Source: Stappia sp. WLB 29 (GTDB lineage Bacteria; Pseudomonadota; Alphaproteobacteria; Rhizobiales; Stappiaceae). Taken from it: 64,000 nucleotides of DNA. The notes beneath the pieces were generated by a model. It ran no database searches. It saw only the letters and a list, made by a program, of their open reading frames with translations, and was not told the DNA's origin. Below, piece after piece: positions 16,763 to 26,296 of this stretch. Numbering within the stretch: the stretch's first letter is position 1; every line of letters starts with the position of its first letter. The stretch lies in contig NZ_JALBGD010000008.1 in NCBI RefSeq assembly GCF_023507705.1, forward strand, positions 1 through 64,000. Direction: 5' to 3'. The position numbers were made by a program, and so were the translations under genes.

Positions 16763-17556
16763 TCCGTCTCGACTGCGAGAGCGTCGCCGTGCGCCGGGGC
16801 GCGCGCGAGACCCTGCGGGGGGTCTCGTTTTCCTGCGAGCGGCCGCAGCTGGTCGGCGTGATCGGCCCGAACGGGGCCGGCAAGTCGACCCTGATGCGGG
16901 CGATGACCGGATTGCAGCCCCATGCGGGCAGCCTCCGCTGGCAGGGGCGGGAACTCGCCGCGATGCCGCCGGGCGAACGGGCCCGGCTGATCGCCTACAT
17001 GCCGCAGGAGCGGACGGTCCACTGGCCGATGGACTGCATCGAGGTGGTGCTGCTGGGGCGCCTGCCGCATCGCGGCGGGTTCGGCGGGGCGTCCGCCGAC
17101 GACCTGCGCCAGGCCCGCGAGGCGATGGAGCGGATGGACGTCATCGGCTTTGCCCGCCGGCCCTTCGACACGCTGTCGGGCGGCGAACAGGCGCGGGTGC
17201 TGATCGCCCGCATGCTGGCGCAGGCCCCGCATGCCTGCATCGCCGACGAGCCGGTGAACGGCCTCGACCCGGCGCACCAGATCGCCCTGATGCAGGTGCT
17301 GGCAGAGCTGGTGGCCGAGGGGCGCCCGGTCTTCGTGTCGCTGCACGACCTGACGCTGGCGAGCCGGTGGTGCGACCGGCTGCTGCTGCTCGACCGCGGG
17401 TGCCTCGTCGCCGACGGGGCGCCGGGCGAGGTGCTGAACGCCGAGCGCCTTGCCGGCGTCTACGGCATCCGCGCCGAACATATCGACATCGGGGGGCGGC
17501 CGTCCGTCGTCCCCAGCGACCTGATTGCCGGGGAGGACCACGTCGAGCCTCATTGA
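16759..17556 (+). CDS. btuD: Cobalamin ABC transporter ATP-binding protein BtuD
   Basis: A 265-residue ATPase of the FecE/BtuD group. Walker A is GPNGAGKST (about residues 36-44), the signature is LSGGEQARV, and Walker B is ACIADEPVNGLDP, with alanine at one hydrophobic position. The switch histidine is in VSLHDLTLA. It overlaps btuC by 4 bases and is the last gene of the riboswitch-controlled operon. The 20-base gap to the convergent transporter gene shows no terminator hairpin. Confidence 0.93.
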   Translation: MIRLDCESVAVRRGARETLRGVSFSCERPQLVGVIGPNGAGKSTLMRAMTGLQPHAGSLRWQGRELAAMPPGERARLIAYMPQERTVHWPMDCIEVVLLGRLPHRGGFGGASADDLRQAREAMERMDVIGFARRPFDTLSGGEQARVLIARMLAQAPHACIADEPVNGLDPAHQIALMQVLAELVAEGRPVFVSLHDLTLASRWCDRLLLLDRGCLVADGAPGEVLNAERLAGVYGIRAEHIDIGGRPSVVPSDLIAGEDHVEPH

Positions 17557-17576
17557 CATTCTCGCCGAGATCGCGG

Positions 17577-19373
17577 CTAGAACTCCCGGACCATGTGACC
17601 CTCGCCGACCGGATACATGCGCGAGGGCGGGCGGGCCCAGTCGAGCGCGCGCACCGGGCTCTTCAGCTCGTCGGTGAGCAGCCCGCCGCGCTGGCGCTTG
17701 TCGGCGGGATCGGGCACCGGAACGGCTTCGATAAGCTTCTTCGTGTAGGGGTGCTGCGGGTTGCGCAGCACCGCGTCGCGCGGGCCGATCTCGACGATCT
17801 CTCCGAGCAGCATGACGGCGATGCGGTGGCTGACCCGCTCGACCACGGCGATGTCGTGGCTGATGAAGAGATAGGCAAGGCCGAGCTCCCGCTGCAGGTC
17901 GAGCATCAGGTTGATCACCTGCGCCTTGATCGAGGCGTCGAGCGCGGAGACGGACTCGTCCGCCACGATCATCTTCGGCTCGAGCGCGAGGCTGCGGGCG
18001 ATGCAGATGCGCTGGCGCTGGCCGCCGGAGAACTCGTGCGGGAAGCGCAGGGCGTGCTCCTCCTTCAGCCCGACGAGGCGCAGCAGCTCGTTGACCCGGT
18101 CGGGGATCGCCTCGTCGGCCATCAGCTTGTGCACGCGGATCGGTTCGGCGATGGCCGAGCCGACCGCTTGGCGCGGGTTGAGCGAGCCGTAGGGGTCCTG
18201 GAAGATCATCTGCAGCCGCTGGCGGGCAAGGCGCAGCTCGCCGTGGCTTGCGGCCATCAGGTCCTTGCCCTCGAACAGGATTTCGCCGCCGGCCGGCTGC
18301 ACCAGCCGCAGGATCGAGCGGCCCGTCGTCGACTTGCCGCAGCCCGATTCCCCGACGAGGGCCAGCGTCTCGCCGGCGGAAAGCGTCAGCGACACGTCCT
18401 CGACCGCATGGACATTGCCGACCGGCCGGTTGAGCAGCCCGCCGCGCACGGAAAACCGCGTCGTCAGGTTGCGCACTTCCAGGAGCGGCGCGCCGCGCAG
18501 GTCCGGCTCGTTGTCGGGCTCGGGCCCGGCGCCGGTGTCGTCGAGCTTGGGGAAGCGGCGCGGCGTCTTCGTGTCGCCGAGCCCGCCGAGGCGGGGGACG
18601 GCGCCGAGCAGCATCTTGGTGTAGGGGTGCTCGGGCGCGGCGAAGAGCCGGTCGACGGGGGCTTCCTCCACCTTGTCGCCGCGCAGCATGACGACGACCC
18701 GGTCGGAGATTTCGGCGACGACGCCCATGTCGTGGGTGATGAACATCACCGCCATGCCGATCTCGCTCTGCAGCTCGCGGATGAGCTGGAGGATCTGCGC
18801 CTGGATGGTGACGTCGAGGGCGGTGGTCGGCTCGTCGGCGATGAGGAGCTTCGGCTGGCAGGCGAGCGCCATGGCGATCATCGCCCGCTGGCGCATGCCG
18901 CCGGAGAAGGAATGCGGATACTCGCCGATGCGCCGCCTGGCGTCGGGGATGCGCACCAGGTCGAACAGGCGCAGCACCTCGGCTTCGGCCTGGGCCTGGC
19001 TCATGCCGCGATGGCGATACAGCACCTCGGCGATCTGGAAGCCGATCTTCAGCACCGGGTTGAGGCTGGTCATCGGCTCCTGGAAGATCATGCCGATCTC
19101 GCCGCCGCGCACGTCGCGCATCGCCTCCTCGTCGAGCGCGAGCAGGTCGCGGCCGGACAGGCGGACCGAGCCCTCGATGCGGCTCGAGCCTTCCTGCAGC
19201 AGCCGCATGATCGACAGCGCGGTGACCGACTTGCCGGAGCCGGACTCGCCGACGATGGCGACGGTTTCGCCGGTGTCGATGGTGAAGCCGAGATCGCGCA
19301 CCACCGGCACGAAGGCGCCGTCGGTGCGGAAGGACGTGGTGAGGCCTTCGACCTTGAGAACGGGCTCGGTCAT
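17577..19373 (-). CDS. Peptide/opine-type ABC transporter, fused dual ATPase (DppD-DppF type)
   Basis: A 598-residue protein with two complete ABC domains. The first has Walker A GESGSGKS (residues 42-49), signature FSGGMRQR and Walker [14 protein letters not shown]. The second has Walker [10 protein letters not shown] (K347), signature FSGGQRQR and Walker [14 protein letters not shown], in which Ser replaces the usual Pro after DE. Each ABC domain has the C-terminal oligopeptide-transport extension ([26 protein letters not shown]). Last gene of the dipeptide-type operon, overlapping the permease gene upstream by 4 bases. Energises import of the amino or peptide-like substrate. Confidence 0.92.
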   Translation of the reverse strand: MTEPVLKVEGLTTSFRTDGAFVPVVRDLGFTIDTGETVAIVGESGSGKSVTALSIMRLLQEGSSRIEGSVRLSGRDLLALDEEAMRDVRGGEIGMIFQEPMTSLNPVLKIGFQIAEVLYRHRGMSQAQAEAEVLRLFDLVRIPDARRRIGEYPHSFSGGMRQRAMIAMALACQPKLLIADEPTTALDVTIQAQILQLIRELQSEIGMAVMFITHDMGVVAEISDRVVVMLRGDKVEEAPVDRLFAAPEHPYTKMLLGAVPRLGGLGDTKTPRRFPKLDDTGAGPEPDNEPDLRGAPLLEVRNLTTRFSVRGGLLNRPVGNVHAVEDVSLTLSAGETLALVGESGCGKSTTGRSILRLVQPAGGEILFEGKDLMAASHGELRLARQRLQMIFQDPYGSLNPRQAVGSAIAEPIRVHKLMADEAIPDRVNELLRLVGLKEEHALRFPHEFSGGQRQRICIARSLALEPKMIVADESVSALDASIKAQVINLMLDLQRELGLAYLFISHDIAVVERVSHRIAVMLLGEIVEIGPRDAVLRNPQHPYTKKLIEAVPVPDPADKRQRGGLLTDELKSPVRALDWARPPSRMYPVGEGHMVREF

Positions 19374-20284
19374 TGTTCCCCCTTCAGTCGCGGGTCGACC
19401 GCATCGCGCAGGCCGTCGCCCAAAAGGTTGAGAGAGAAGACGACGACGAGGATCGCCAGCGAGGGAAAGAGGGCCAGCCAGAAGCTGTCGAGAATGTTCT
19501 CGAAGCCCTCGCGGATCATGCCGCCCCAGGTGGCCGTCGGCGGATTGACGCCGAGGCCGATGAAGGCGAGCGACGCCTCGACGCGGATGGCGGTGGCCAG
19601 CCACAGCGAGCCCATCACCAGCACTTCCGGCGCGATGTTCGGCAGGATGTGGCGGAACATCAGCCGCATATGCGAGTAGCCGAGCGCGTGGCCCGCCTCG
19701 ATGAACTCGCGGTTCTTGACCGCGATCGTCGGCGCCCGGGCGATGCGCGCAAAGGGCGGGATCGCGGTGAGCGCGATGGCTATGACGAGGTTGGCGACCG
19801 ACGGGCCGAGCATGGCGACGACGATCAGGCCGAGGATCAGCGAGGGAAAGGCCAGCAGCACGTCCATCACCTGCATGGTGATCAGGTCCGTGCGGCCGCC
19901 GAAATAGCCGGCGACCATGCCGATCAAGGTGCCGATGATCATTGCCGAGCCGATGGCCAGCAGGCCGATGGTCAGCGAGATGCGCGCGCCCCACAGGATG
20001 CGCGAGAGCGTGTCGCGGCCGTAATAGTCGGTGCCGAACCAATGCGCGTCCGACGGCGGCTTGAGGCGGAACAGGATGTTCTGCTGCAAGGGATCGTAAG
20101 GGGCGATCACCGGCGCCAGGATCGCCAGAAGGGCGACGATCAGGAACACGGCAAGGCCGACCCACGAGGTCTTGTTGGCGTTGAACGCCCGGAACAGGCC
20201 GGACACCACGGTCGCCAGGGCGAGGCGGTAATAGGTCATGCGCGACGGGCGGCGGCCGGTCGCGGCGCTCGACTGGGTCGTCAT
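19370..20284 (-). CDS. Peptide/opine-type ABC permease (DppC family)
   Basis: A 304-residue membrane permease with about six helices. The N-terminal region includes the OppC_N segment and the DppC hallmark [19 protein letters not shown]. The EAA loop is [20 protein letters not shown]. It starts at ATG 20284, overlapping the DppB-type gene by 4 bases, and pairs with it as a heterodimeric channel. Confidence 0.9.
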   Translation of the reverse strand: MTTQSSAATGRRPSRMTYYRLALATVVSGLFRAFNANKTSWVGLAVFLIVALLAILAPVIAPYDPLQQNILFRLKPPSDAHWFGTDYYGRDTLSRILWGARISLTIGLLAIGSAMIIGTLIGMVAGYFGGRTDLITMQVMDVLLAFPSLILGLIVVAMLGPSVANLVIAIALTAIPPFARIARAPTIAVKNREFIEAGHALGYSHMRLMFRHILPNIAPEVLVMGSLWLATAIRVEASLAFIGLGVNPPTATWGGMIREGFENILDSFWLALFPSLAILVVVFSLNLLGDGLRDAVDPRLKGEQ

Positions 20285-21222
20285 GAGTATTTGATCCTCG
20301 GGTCGATCAGGCCGTAGGTCAGGTCGGTGATCAGGTTCACCAGCACGACGATCAGCGTGTAGATGACCATCATGCCCTGCAGCATCGTGTAGTCGCGCTG
20401 GTTGAGCGCGCCGACGATCAGCTTGCCGAGACCCGGGCGGTTGAAGACGATCTCGGTCAGCACCGAATTGCCGATGAGGATGCCGAGATAGAGGCCGACG
20501 ACGGTCACCACCGGGATCAGGGCGTTGCGCAGGCAATGCCGCCAGACGATGATCGCGAAGGCGAGGCCCTTGGCCCTGGCCGTGCGCACATAGTCCTGGT
20601 TCAGCACCTCCAGCATCGCCGAGCGGGTGACGCGGGTGATGTAGGCGGCCATGATCAGGCCGAGATTGATCGCCGGCAGGGCGAGATCCCGCATCCGGTC
20701 GGCAAGGCCGCTGCCCTGGCCCGAGCTGATCACCGGGAACCAGCGCAGGTGGATCGAGAAGAACAAGAGCAGCAGCACCGCCGAGACGAAGGCCGGGAAC
20801 GACAGGCCGAGCAGCGAGCCGATGCGGGCGAGATAGTCCGGCAGCTTGTTGCGGCGCACCGCCGACCACACGCCGATGGGCACGCCGACGACGATGCCGA
20901 GGATCAGCGAGGCGACGGTGAGTTCGATGGTCGCGGGAAGGACCTTGAGGATTTCCTCGATCACCGGCCGGCCCGAGACCAGGGAGACGCCCCAGTCGCC
21001 CACCACGACGCCGCCCAGAAAGACGAAATACTGCTGGTAGAGCGGGACATCGAGGCCGAGGCGGACGCGCAGGGCCTCCAGCGCCGACTGGCTGGCCTGG
21101 TCGCCCAGGATCGCCATGGCGGGATCGCCCGGCAGCACGCGGACGATGAAGAAGACGATGGTCAGCACGGCGAAAAGCGTGATCGCCGCGAAACCAAGCC
21201 GCTTGAGAACGAATGCGGTCAT
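20281..21222 (-). CDS. Peptide/opine-type ABC permease (DppB family)
   Basis: A 313-residue membrane permease. It opens [20 protein letters not shown] with the DppB-type N-terminus and [17 protein letters not shown]. The EAA loop is [23 protein letters not shown] 21222 is preferred over one 24 bases upstream because it matches the family start and has GGAGG about 11 bases before it. A perfect hairpin (21298-21322) lies between it and the binding-protein gene. Confidence 0.9.
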   Translation of the reverse strand: MTAFVLKRLGFAAITLFAVLTIVFFIVRVLPGDPAMAILGDQASQSALEALRVRLGLDVPLYQQYFVFLGGVVVGDWGVSLVSGRPVIEEILKVLPATIELTVASLILGIVVGVPIGVWSAVRRNKLPDYLARIGSLLGLSFPAFVSAVLLLLFFSIHLRWFPVISSGQGSGLADRMRDLALPAINLGLIMAAYITRVTRSAMLEVLNQDYVRTARAKGLAFAIIVWRHCLRNALIPVVTVVGLYLGILIGNSVLTEIVFNRPGLGKLIVGALNQRDYTMLQGMMVIYTLIVVLVNLITDLTYGLIDPRIKYS

Positions 21223-21297
21223 GTAAGGCGAGCCTCCGTCGCCCACAGGCAGGGAAGCGCTTGCGCGCGCCCGCCGTGGCGGATGAGATCGCCTCCG

Positions 21298-21322
21298 CCG
21301 CCGGGCAAGATGCGCCCGGCGG
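21298..21322 (-). terminator. Perfect hairpin between binding-protein and permease genes (dipeptide-type operon)
   Basis: CCGCCGGGC (21298-21306) and GCCCGGCGG (21314-21322) form a 9-bp stem with a 7-base loop in the 162-base gap after the binding-protein gene. No T-run follows on the minus strand. Probably a partial terminator or mRNA stabiliser. Confidence 0.5.
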
Positions 21323-21384
21323 AAGAAGCGTCGTCACTTGCCGGACCGGCCTTGCGGCCCTCCGGTGCGGAGCTTACGCGCTTC

Positions 21385-22926
21385 TCACTGCGAGAAGGAC
21401 GCGGCTTCGGTGACGGGCGGGCTGAGGTTCAGCGAGCCCTTCACCTCGACGCCGAGGTCGAGCGTGTCCTTCCAGGCCCACAGCTGCATGCTCTGCACGA
21501 TCGGCACGACGCAGACCTCGGCCATGATCTTGCGCTGGGCCTCGGCCCAGTATTCGAGCTGCTTCTGCAGATCGCCTTCCACACGAGCCGCCTCGATCTC
21601 CGCATCGGCGACGGAGCAATGCGAGAAGTTGGCGACGGCCGTCGGCGTGCCGACGATCGCATCCGAGTGATAGAACTGCGAGAGATAGACGTCCGCGACG
21701 GGGAAGCGGGCGGCCGCGTAATGGGTCACCTGGCTCATGTCCTTGCGGATCTGCTCGTGGAACGTCGCGTGCTCGACGGTCTCGATCTCCAGGTTGATGC
21801 TCGCCTCGCGCAGCAGGGCCTGGATCGCCTCCATGGTGGTCAGCATGCCCGGCAGCGTGGTGTGGATCGCCTTGATCGTCACGCCGTCCGGATGCCCGGC
21901 CTCAGCGAGCAGGGCCTTGGCCTTCTCCACCGAATACTCGTAGGTCGGCACGTCGGCGGTGAAACCGAGATTGCCCTCCGGAACCGGCGAGATCGCCGCA
22001 AGCGTCACGTCCGGGCCCTTGAACTGGACCATGGCGTCGCGGCTGATCGCATGGGCGACGGCCTGACGCACGCGCAGATCGTCGAGCGGCGGCATCTTCA
22101 TGTTGAGGTGGATGACCGACATCTCGCCCGGCGTCATCACCGAAACGACGGTGCCCGGCACCTCCTTGATGCGCTCGACCCAGGTCTGTTCCTGCTTGCC
22201 GTAGATCATGTCGACCTCGCCGGACTGGAAGGCGAGATCACGCGAAGAGTCGGACGGGATGTAGCGGTAGAAGATCTCCTTGATCTTCGGCTCGCCGCGG
22301 AAATACTCCGGATTGGCGACCAGCTTCACATATTGCTGCGGCTGGTATTCGGCGAACATGAAGGGGCCGGTGCCGATGGGGGTGCGCTGATACTCGTCGC
22401 CGAGCGCCTCGACCGCGTCCTTGCAGACGATGTTGCCGCCATGATAGGGCACCAACAGGCCGAGCAGGCTCGGGATCTTGTTCTTGAGCTTGATGGTGAC
22501 TTCCAGCGGGCCGGTCGCCTCGACGCTGTCGAAGGCCGTGTAGTCCTTGGCGAAGGCGGAGATGTCCGCATTGGCCGAGCGCGTCAGCGAATAGACCACG
22601 TCCTCCGCGTCGATCTTGCCGTAGTCGCCGTGGCACTCCACGTCGTCGCGCAAGGAGAAGACCCAGGTCAGGCCGTCATCGGACGTGGTCCAGCTGCTGG
22701 CGATGTCCGGCTCGATGAATTCCGGGCTCGCCTCGCCCGGCTTGATCCGCACCAGACCGTTGAACATCCAGTGAAGGAGGCCCTTGTCGGGGGTGGAGGT
22801 CGCCACATGCGGGTCGAGCTTGCCAGCATCCGCGCTCGCCATACCCACGTTCAGGGTCGTGCCGGCGGCATAGGCCTGTCCTGTCGCCAGCAAGGCTGCA
22901 AGTGCAATTCCCAGTCCGGTTTTCAT
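21385..22926 (-). CDS. Peptide/opine-type ABC substrate-binding protein (SBP_bac_5)
   Basis: A 513-residue periplasmic receptor with signal peptide MKTGLGIALAALLATGQAYA. The mature start TTLNVGMASADAGKLDPHVA is typical of DppA/OppA-type proteins. The body has the family pattern EYQRTPIGTGPFMFAEYQPQ followed by a hinge region. The ligand pocket cannot be read by eye. The neighbouring oxidoreductases suggest an N-substituted amino acid or opine rather than a simple peptide. Confidence 0.9.
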   Translation of the reverse strand: MKTGLGIALAALLATGQAYAAGTTLNVGMASADAGKLDPHVATSTPDKGLLHWMFNGLVRIKPGEASPEFIEPDIASSWTTSDDGLTWVFSLRDDVECHGDYGKIDAEDVVYSLTRSANADISAFAKDYTAFDSVEATGPLEVTIKLKNKIPSLLGLLVPYHGGNIVCKDAVEALGDEYQRTPIGTGPFMFAEYQPQQYVKLVANPEYFRGEPKIKEIFYRYIPSDSSRDLAFQSGEVDMIYGKQEQTWVERIKEVPGTVVSVMTPGEMSVIHLNMKMPPLDDLRVRQAVAHAISRDAMVQFKGPDVTLAAISPVPEGNLGFTADVPTYEYSVEKAKALLAEAGHPDGVTIKAIHTTLPGMLTTMEAIQALLREASINLEIETVEHATFHEQIRKDMSQVTHYAAARFPVADVYLSQFYHSDAIVGTPTAVANFSHCSVADAEIEAARVEGDLQKQLEYWAEAQRKIMAEVCVVPIVQSMQLWAWKDTLDLGVEVKGSLNLSPPVTEAASFSQ

Positions 22927-22989
22927 GGTCCTGTCCTCTGGTCGATGTTTTTGTTTGTATCGTTTTGTCTATGGGGCCCTTTTATTGTT

Positions 22990-23010
22990 CACGCTGCTCC
23001 TCACAGCGTG
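22990..23010. terminator. Hairpin overlapping the SDR stop codon
   Basis: CACGCTG (22990-22996) pairs with CAGCGTG (23004-23010) around a 7-base loop that contains the SDR stop. TTTT follows on the plus strand only, so for the operon itself it is more likely a processing or stabilising hairpin before the binding-protein gene. Confidence 0.4.
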
Positions 23011-23714
23011 TTTTCAAGCCGGCAGTTTACCAGCATTTCCGCCATGGCTGCCGTGTTCGGCAGGGCCAGCGCCAGGGCGGTGATCTCGGCGAAATCGTCG
23101 GGATGGATCATCTCCTCCCGCGAGATCTTGGTGACCCCGTCGGTCAGATCCGTTGCGACGAAACTCGGGCAGATGGCGGTGGCGCGAACGCCGTGGTCCC
23201 AGCCGATGCGCCGGGTGCCGTGGGTCAGCGCCATCAGGGCGTGCTTGGTCATGTTATAGGCAACGTTCTCGTTGCGCACGCGTTTGCCCGAGAGCGAGGC
23301 GACATTGATCACCCGGCCGCTGCCGGCGGCCTTCAGATGCGGCAGGCAGGCCCGCGTCAGGAACAGCGGGCCCTTGACGTTGATCGTCCACAGCGCGTCG
23401 AGATCCTCCTCCTCGCCGCTTTCGATGGAGAAACTGTTGGAGGTACCGGCATTGTTGACGAGCCCGTCGAGCCGGCCGAAGCGCGCGAGCGTCGCCGCCA
23501 GCCACGCGCCGTGCGAGGCGCGGTCGCCCGCATCGTAGCGGGCGCAGAGGAACCGGTCGCCCGGCGCATCGCCCAGGAGCCCGGCGAGCGCATCCGGGTT
23601 CCGCGCGCCGGCGCTGACGCTGTAGCCCTTGTCGAGCAGCTTGCGGGTGATCGCCAGCCCGATGCCCCGGCTGGCGCCGGACACCATGACCACGCGGCCT
23701 TCGGGATTGAGCAT
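23001..23714 (-). CDS. Short-chain dehydrogenase/reductase (classical SDR)
   Basis: A 237-residue NAD(P)-dependent oxidoreductase. Cofactor motif GASRGIG lies near residue 13, the structural motif is NNAGTS, the catalytic serine region is VINVASLSG, and the active site is YNMTK. Start ATG 23714 has GGAG 8 bases upstream. It sits between the FAD oxidase and the binding-protein gene of the dipeptide-type operon. It could reduce or oxidise a carbonyl released when the imported amine is oxidised. Substrate unknown. Confidence 0.87.
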   Translation of the reverse strand: MLNPEGRVVMVSGASRGIGLAITRKLLDKGYSVSAGARNPDALAGLLGDAPGDRFLCARYDAGDRASHGAWLAATLARFGRLDGLVNNAGTSNSFSIESGEEEDLDALWTINVKGPLFLTRACLPHLKAAGSGRVINVASLSGKRVRNENVAYNMTKHALMALTHGTRRIGWDHGVRATAICPSFVATDLTDGVTKISREEMIHPDDFAEITALALALPNTAAMAEMLVNCRLENTL

Positions 23715-23727
23715 GGGCTGGTCTCCT

Positions 23728-24906
23728 CTATCCGTGCAGGGTGAGCGGCGCGTCGGGGCCGGTTTGCGCGGCAAAGCGGCCGTAGCGGAAGGCGGACACG
23801 TCGTGGCCGGGATCGCGCCCGAGCGCGATGCGGCCGGCGATGGGGCCGGTGACCGGGCCGATGCCGAAGCCGTGGCCGGAAAAGCCGGCGGCGACGACCG
23901 CATTGTCGAGGCCGGGCAGCCGGTCGATCACCGGCAAGGCATCCGGGGTGAGGTCGAGCGCGCCGGCCCAGCACTCGGCCAGCTCCACATCGGCAAAGCC
24001 CGGCAGCACCTCGGCGACCTTGGCGATGGTCTCGCCAATGGCGCGCATGCGCGGGCGGATGGTGGGGCGCCCGCCCGTCTCGACGATCTCGCCGGCCCAA
24101 TCCTCCATGCCGCTGGTGACGCGCATGCGCCCGTCGTTCTCCTGGCGCGCCGCCATGTTGGCATTGGCGACGCCGAGCACGGGGGCGAGCAGGGGCGGGC
24201 AGGGGGTGCTGCGCAGCACGGTGACCATCGGCCGGCGCAGGGGAATGCCGTGGCCGAGCGGGGCGAGCAGCTCGTTGACGAGGAAGCCGGCGGCGATCAG
24301 CACCGTGCCGGGGCTCAGGGTGCGGCGGTCGGTGACGACGCGCACGATGCGTCCGCCTTGCGCCTCCAGCCGCAGGACGCGCTCGCCGAAGGCAAGGCGC
24401 GCGCCGAGCGCCTCGGCGCGGGTGCCATAGGCGGTGACGGTCGCAAGCGGGTCGGCATGGCCGTCGGAGGGGCAGAAGGAGGCGGCGAGCACCCGGTCCG
24501 ACAGGGCCGGGGCGATCTCGCGCACGCTGGAAAGGTCCGGCAGGAAGGAAAGCTGCAGGCCGGCCCGGGTCTGGTCCTCGACCAGCGCGCGGATCGTGGC
24601 GACTTCCGCATCCGTGCGGGCAAGGCGCAGGTTGCCGGAGCGGCGATAGCCGGTCGGCGCGCCGAGATGTTCGTGAAGATCCTGCCAGAGTTCGACGGCG
24701 GCGAGCGCCAGCGGCAGCTCCGCCGGATGGCGGCCGGACTGGCGCACGCCGGCCAGCGTCCAGCCCGAGGCCATGGCGGCGGGGCCGTAGGTGTCGATCA
24801 CTTCCACACTCGCGCCCGCCCCGGCGATTTCGAGCGCTGCCGCGGTGCCGGTGATACCGGCGCCGATGACGAGCACGTCGGGCGTGGCGAGGGCGGGATG
24901 GTTCAT
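23728..24906 (-). CDS. FAD-dependent amine/amino-acid oxidoreductase (DadA family), smaller
   Basis: A 392-residue DAO-fold flavoenzyme. The FAD-binding motif is DVLVIGAGITGTAAALEIAG (residues about 10-29). The C-terminal FAD contact is GFSGHGFGIGPVTGPIAGRI. It resembles sarcosine-oxidase beta and opine-oxidase B subunits. It overlaps the second, larger flavoprotein gene by 4 bases, so they may form a two-subunit enzyme or act consecutively. Proposed reaction: oxidative cleavage of a secondary amine; the substrate is inferred only from the transporter beside it. Confidence 0.85.
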   Translation of the reverse strand: MNHPALATPDVLVIGAGITGTAAALEIAGAGASVEVIDTYGPAAMASGWTLAGVRQSGRHPAELPLALAAVELWQDLHEHLGAPTGYRRSGNLRLARTDAEVATIRALVEDQTRAGLQLSFLPDLSSVREIAPALSDRVLAASFCPSDGHADPLATVTAYGTRAEALGARLAFGERVLRLEAQGGRIVRVVTDRRTLSPGTVLIAAGFLVNELLAPLGHGIPLRRPMVTVLRSTPCPPLLAPVLGVANANMAARQENDGRMRVTSGMEDWAGEIVETGGRPTIRPRMRAIGETIAKVAEVLPGFADVELAECWAGALDLTPDALPVIDRLPGLDNAVVAAGFSGHGFGIGPVTGPIAGRIALGRDPGHDVSAFRYGRFAAQTGPDAPLTLHG

Positions 24907-26204
24907 GCGGCCGCCTTCGATTTTTTGCCGAAACGGGTGTAGGCGAAGGGCTTCGTGTCGACCAGGGGCGTGTCGCCCTCGATCTGCTGGACCACCAGGC
25001 GGGCAACGCCGGGGCCGATGCCGAAGCCGTGGCCGGACAGGCCCGTGGCGACGACGAGGCCGGACCAGCCGGCCGGCTCGTCGACGACGGGGATCTCGTC
25101 CGGCATGACGTCGATCAACCCGCCCCAGGTCTCGGCGATCTCGACGCCGTCGAGGCGCGGATGCAGGGTCTTGGCCGAGGCGAGCACATTGGCGAGGAGG
25201 CGCGCGTCGGGCACCGGATCCATCACCCGCACCTGTTCGAACGGGGTGACCTCGTCGGCCTGCCAGCGATGGCGGCCGAGCGGGCCGAAGAAATCGCCGC
25301 TGAGGCGGATCTTCATGATGTGCCAGCGGTTCGCCAGCACGGGCAGGAAATCGAGGAAATGGCGGAAGGCGGCCGGCACCAGCTGGAACTCCGCCGCACC
25401 GGAGCGGGCGATGGTGTAGCCGCCGTCGGCGCGCCGGCGCAGCGAGGCCCTGGTCGCGCCGACCGCGCCGGCGACGACTTCCGGGCCGGGCGTCGTGCGC
25501 ATGACCGAGGATTTCACCGCCAGCTGCGGCAGCGACAGGCCGAGATTTTCAAGGAAGGTGCGCGACCACACGCCGCCGGCCAGAACCACGCTCTGGCAGG
25601 CGATCTCGCCATGCTCGGTGACGACGGAGCGGACCTTGCCGCCGGCGCGCTCGATCGTGCGGACCGCGCAGCCCTCGATGATCGTGGCGCCGAGACGCGC
25701 GGCATAGCGGGCCATCGCCGGGACGGCGAGGGAGGGCTCGGCGGTGGCGTCGGACGGGGTGTGCAGGGCGCCGGCGAACTGGCGGTCGTTGCGCTTGAGC
25801 AGGTCGTCGGTCTGCTGCGGGCTCAGAAGCACGGAGCCGTGGTTGAAGCCGGCATTGTCGCGCAGCCAGACTTGGTGCTTTTCCAGCTCTTTCTCGTCGG
25901 CGGCGAGATAGGTGGTGCCGCGAATGCCGTAGCCGATGTCCTCGCCGAGGCGCGGGGCGAGGTCGCGCCACATGGCGGCGCTCTCGATCATCAGTTGGAG
26001 TTCGCGGTTGTCGCGGCCGGCCTTGCGGATCCAGCCCCAGTTGCGCGAGGACTGTTCGCCGGCGATGCGGCCCTTCTCGCACAGGACGACGGGAATGCCC
26101 TCTTCGGCGAGGAAGAGGGCGGTGCAGACACCGACGATGCCTCCGCCGATGACCACGACCTGCGTGCTTGCCGGAACCTGCCGGTGATCGTCTGCCGCGC
26201 TCAC
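24903..26204 (-). CDS. FAD-dependent amine/amino-acid oxidoreductase (DadA family), larger
   Basis: A 433-residue flavoenzyme. The dinucleotide motif is VVVIGGGIVGVCTALFLAEE (residues about 16-35), followed by SSRNWGWIRKAGRD, the pattern around the flavin of DadA/opine-oxidase proteins. The C-terminus has GLSGHGFGIGPGVARLVVQQ. First gene of the operon, divergent from the LysR gene with a 92-base control region. Paired flavoproteins with a peptide/opine ABC system recall octopine and nopaline catabolism, but the small iron-sulfur subunit of opine oxidase was not seen. Confidence 0.85.
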   Translation of the reverse strand: MSAADDHRQVPASTQVVVIGGGIVGVCTALFLAEEGIPVVLCEKGRIAGEQSSRNWGWIRKAGRDNRELQLMIESAAMWRDLAPRLGEDIGYGIRGTTYLAADEKELEKHQVWLRDNAGFNHGSVLLSPQQTDDLLKRNDRQFAGALHTPSDATAEPSLAVPAMARYAARLGATIIEGCAVRTIERAGGKVRSVVTEHGEIACQSVVLAGGVWSRTFLENLGLSLPQLAVKSSVMRTTPGPEVVAGAVGATRASLRRRADGGYTIARSGAAEFQLVPAAFRHFLDFLPVLANRWHIMKIRLSGDFFGPLGRHRWQADEVTPFEQVRVMDPVPDARLLANVLASAKTLHPRLDGVEIAETWGGLIDVMPDEIPVVDEPAGWSGLVVATGLSGHGFGIGPGVARLVVQQIEGDTPLVDTKPFAYTRFGKKSKAAA

Positions 26205-26218
26205 GTCGCCCCTCCAGA

Positions 26219-26235
26219 CTGACTGCTATTGTCAG
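26219..26235. promoter_or_regulatory. Inverted repeat in the LysR/oxidase divergent promoter region
   Basis: CTGAC (26219-26223), a 7-base spacer, then GTCAG (26231-26235), located 15 bases upstream of the larger flavoprotein start and about 60 bases from the LysR start. Symmetry and location suit a regulator-binding site; the identity of the binder is inferred. Confidence 0.4.
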
Positions 26236-26296
26236 AGTGCGAAGGTGCCGAGTATAAGGCAAATACCGTTTCCTTTCACGATTATGCGGAATTGTT

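Noticed and set aside
17367-23259. Two very long plus-strand open frames (770 and 907 codons)
   Set aside because: They run antisense to the dipeptide-type ABC genes and read as low-complexity His/Arg/Ala sequence.
23728-26204. Assignment of the two flavoproteins as true opine (octopine/nopaline) oxidase subunits
   Set aside because: No small iron-sulfur subunit or other opine-specific gene is present, so only the DadA family is supported.
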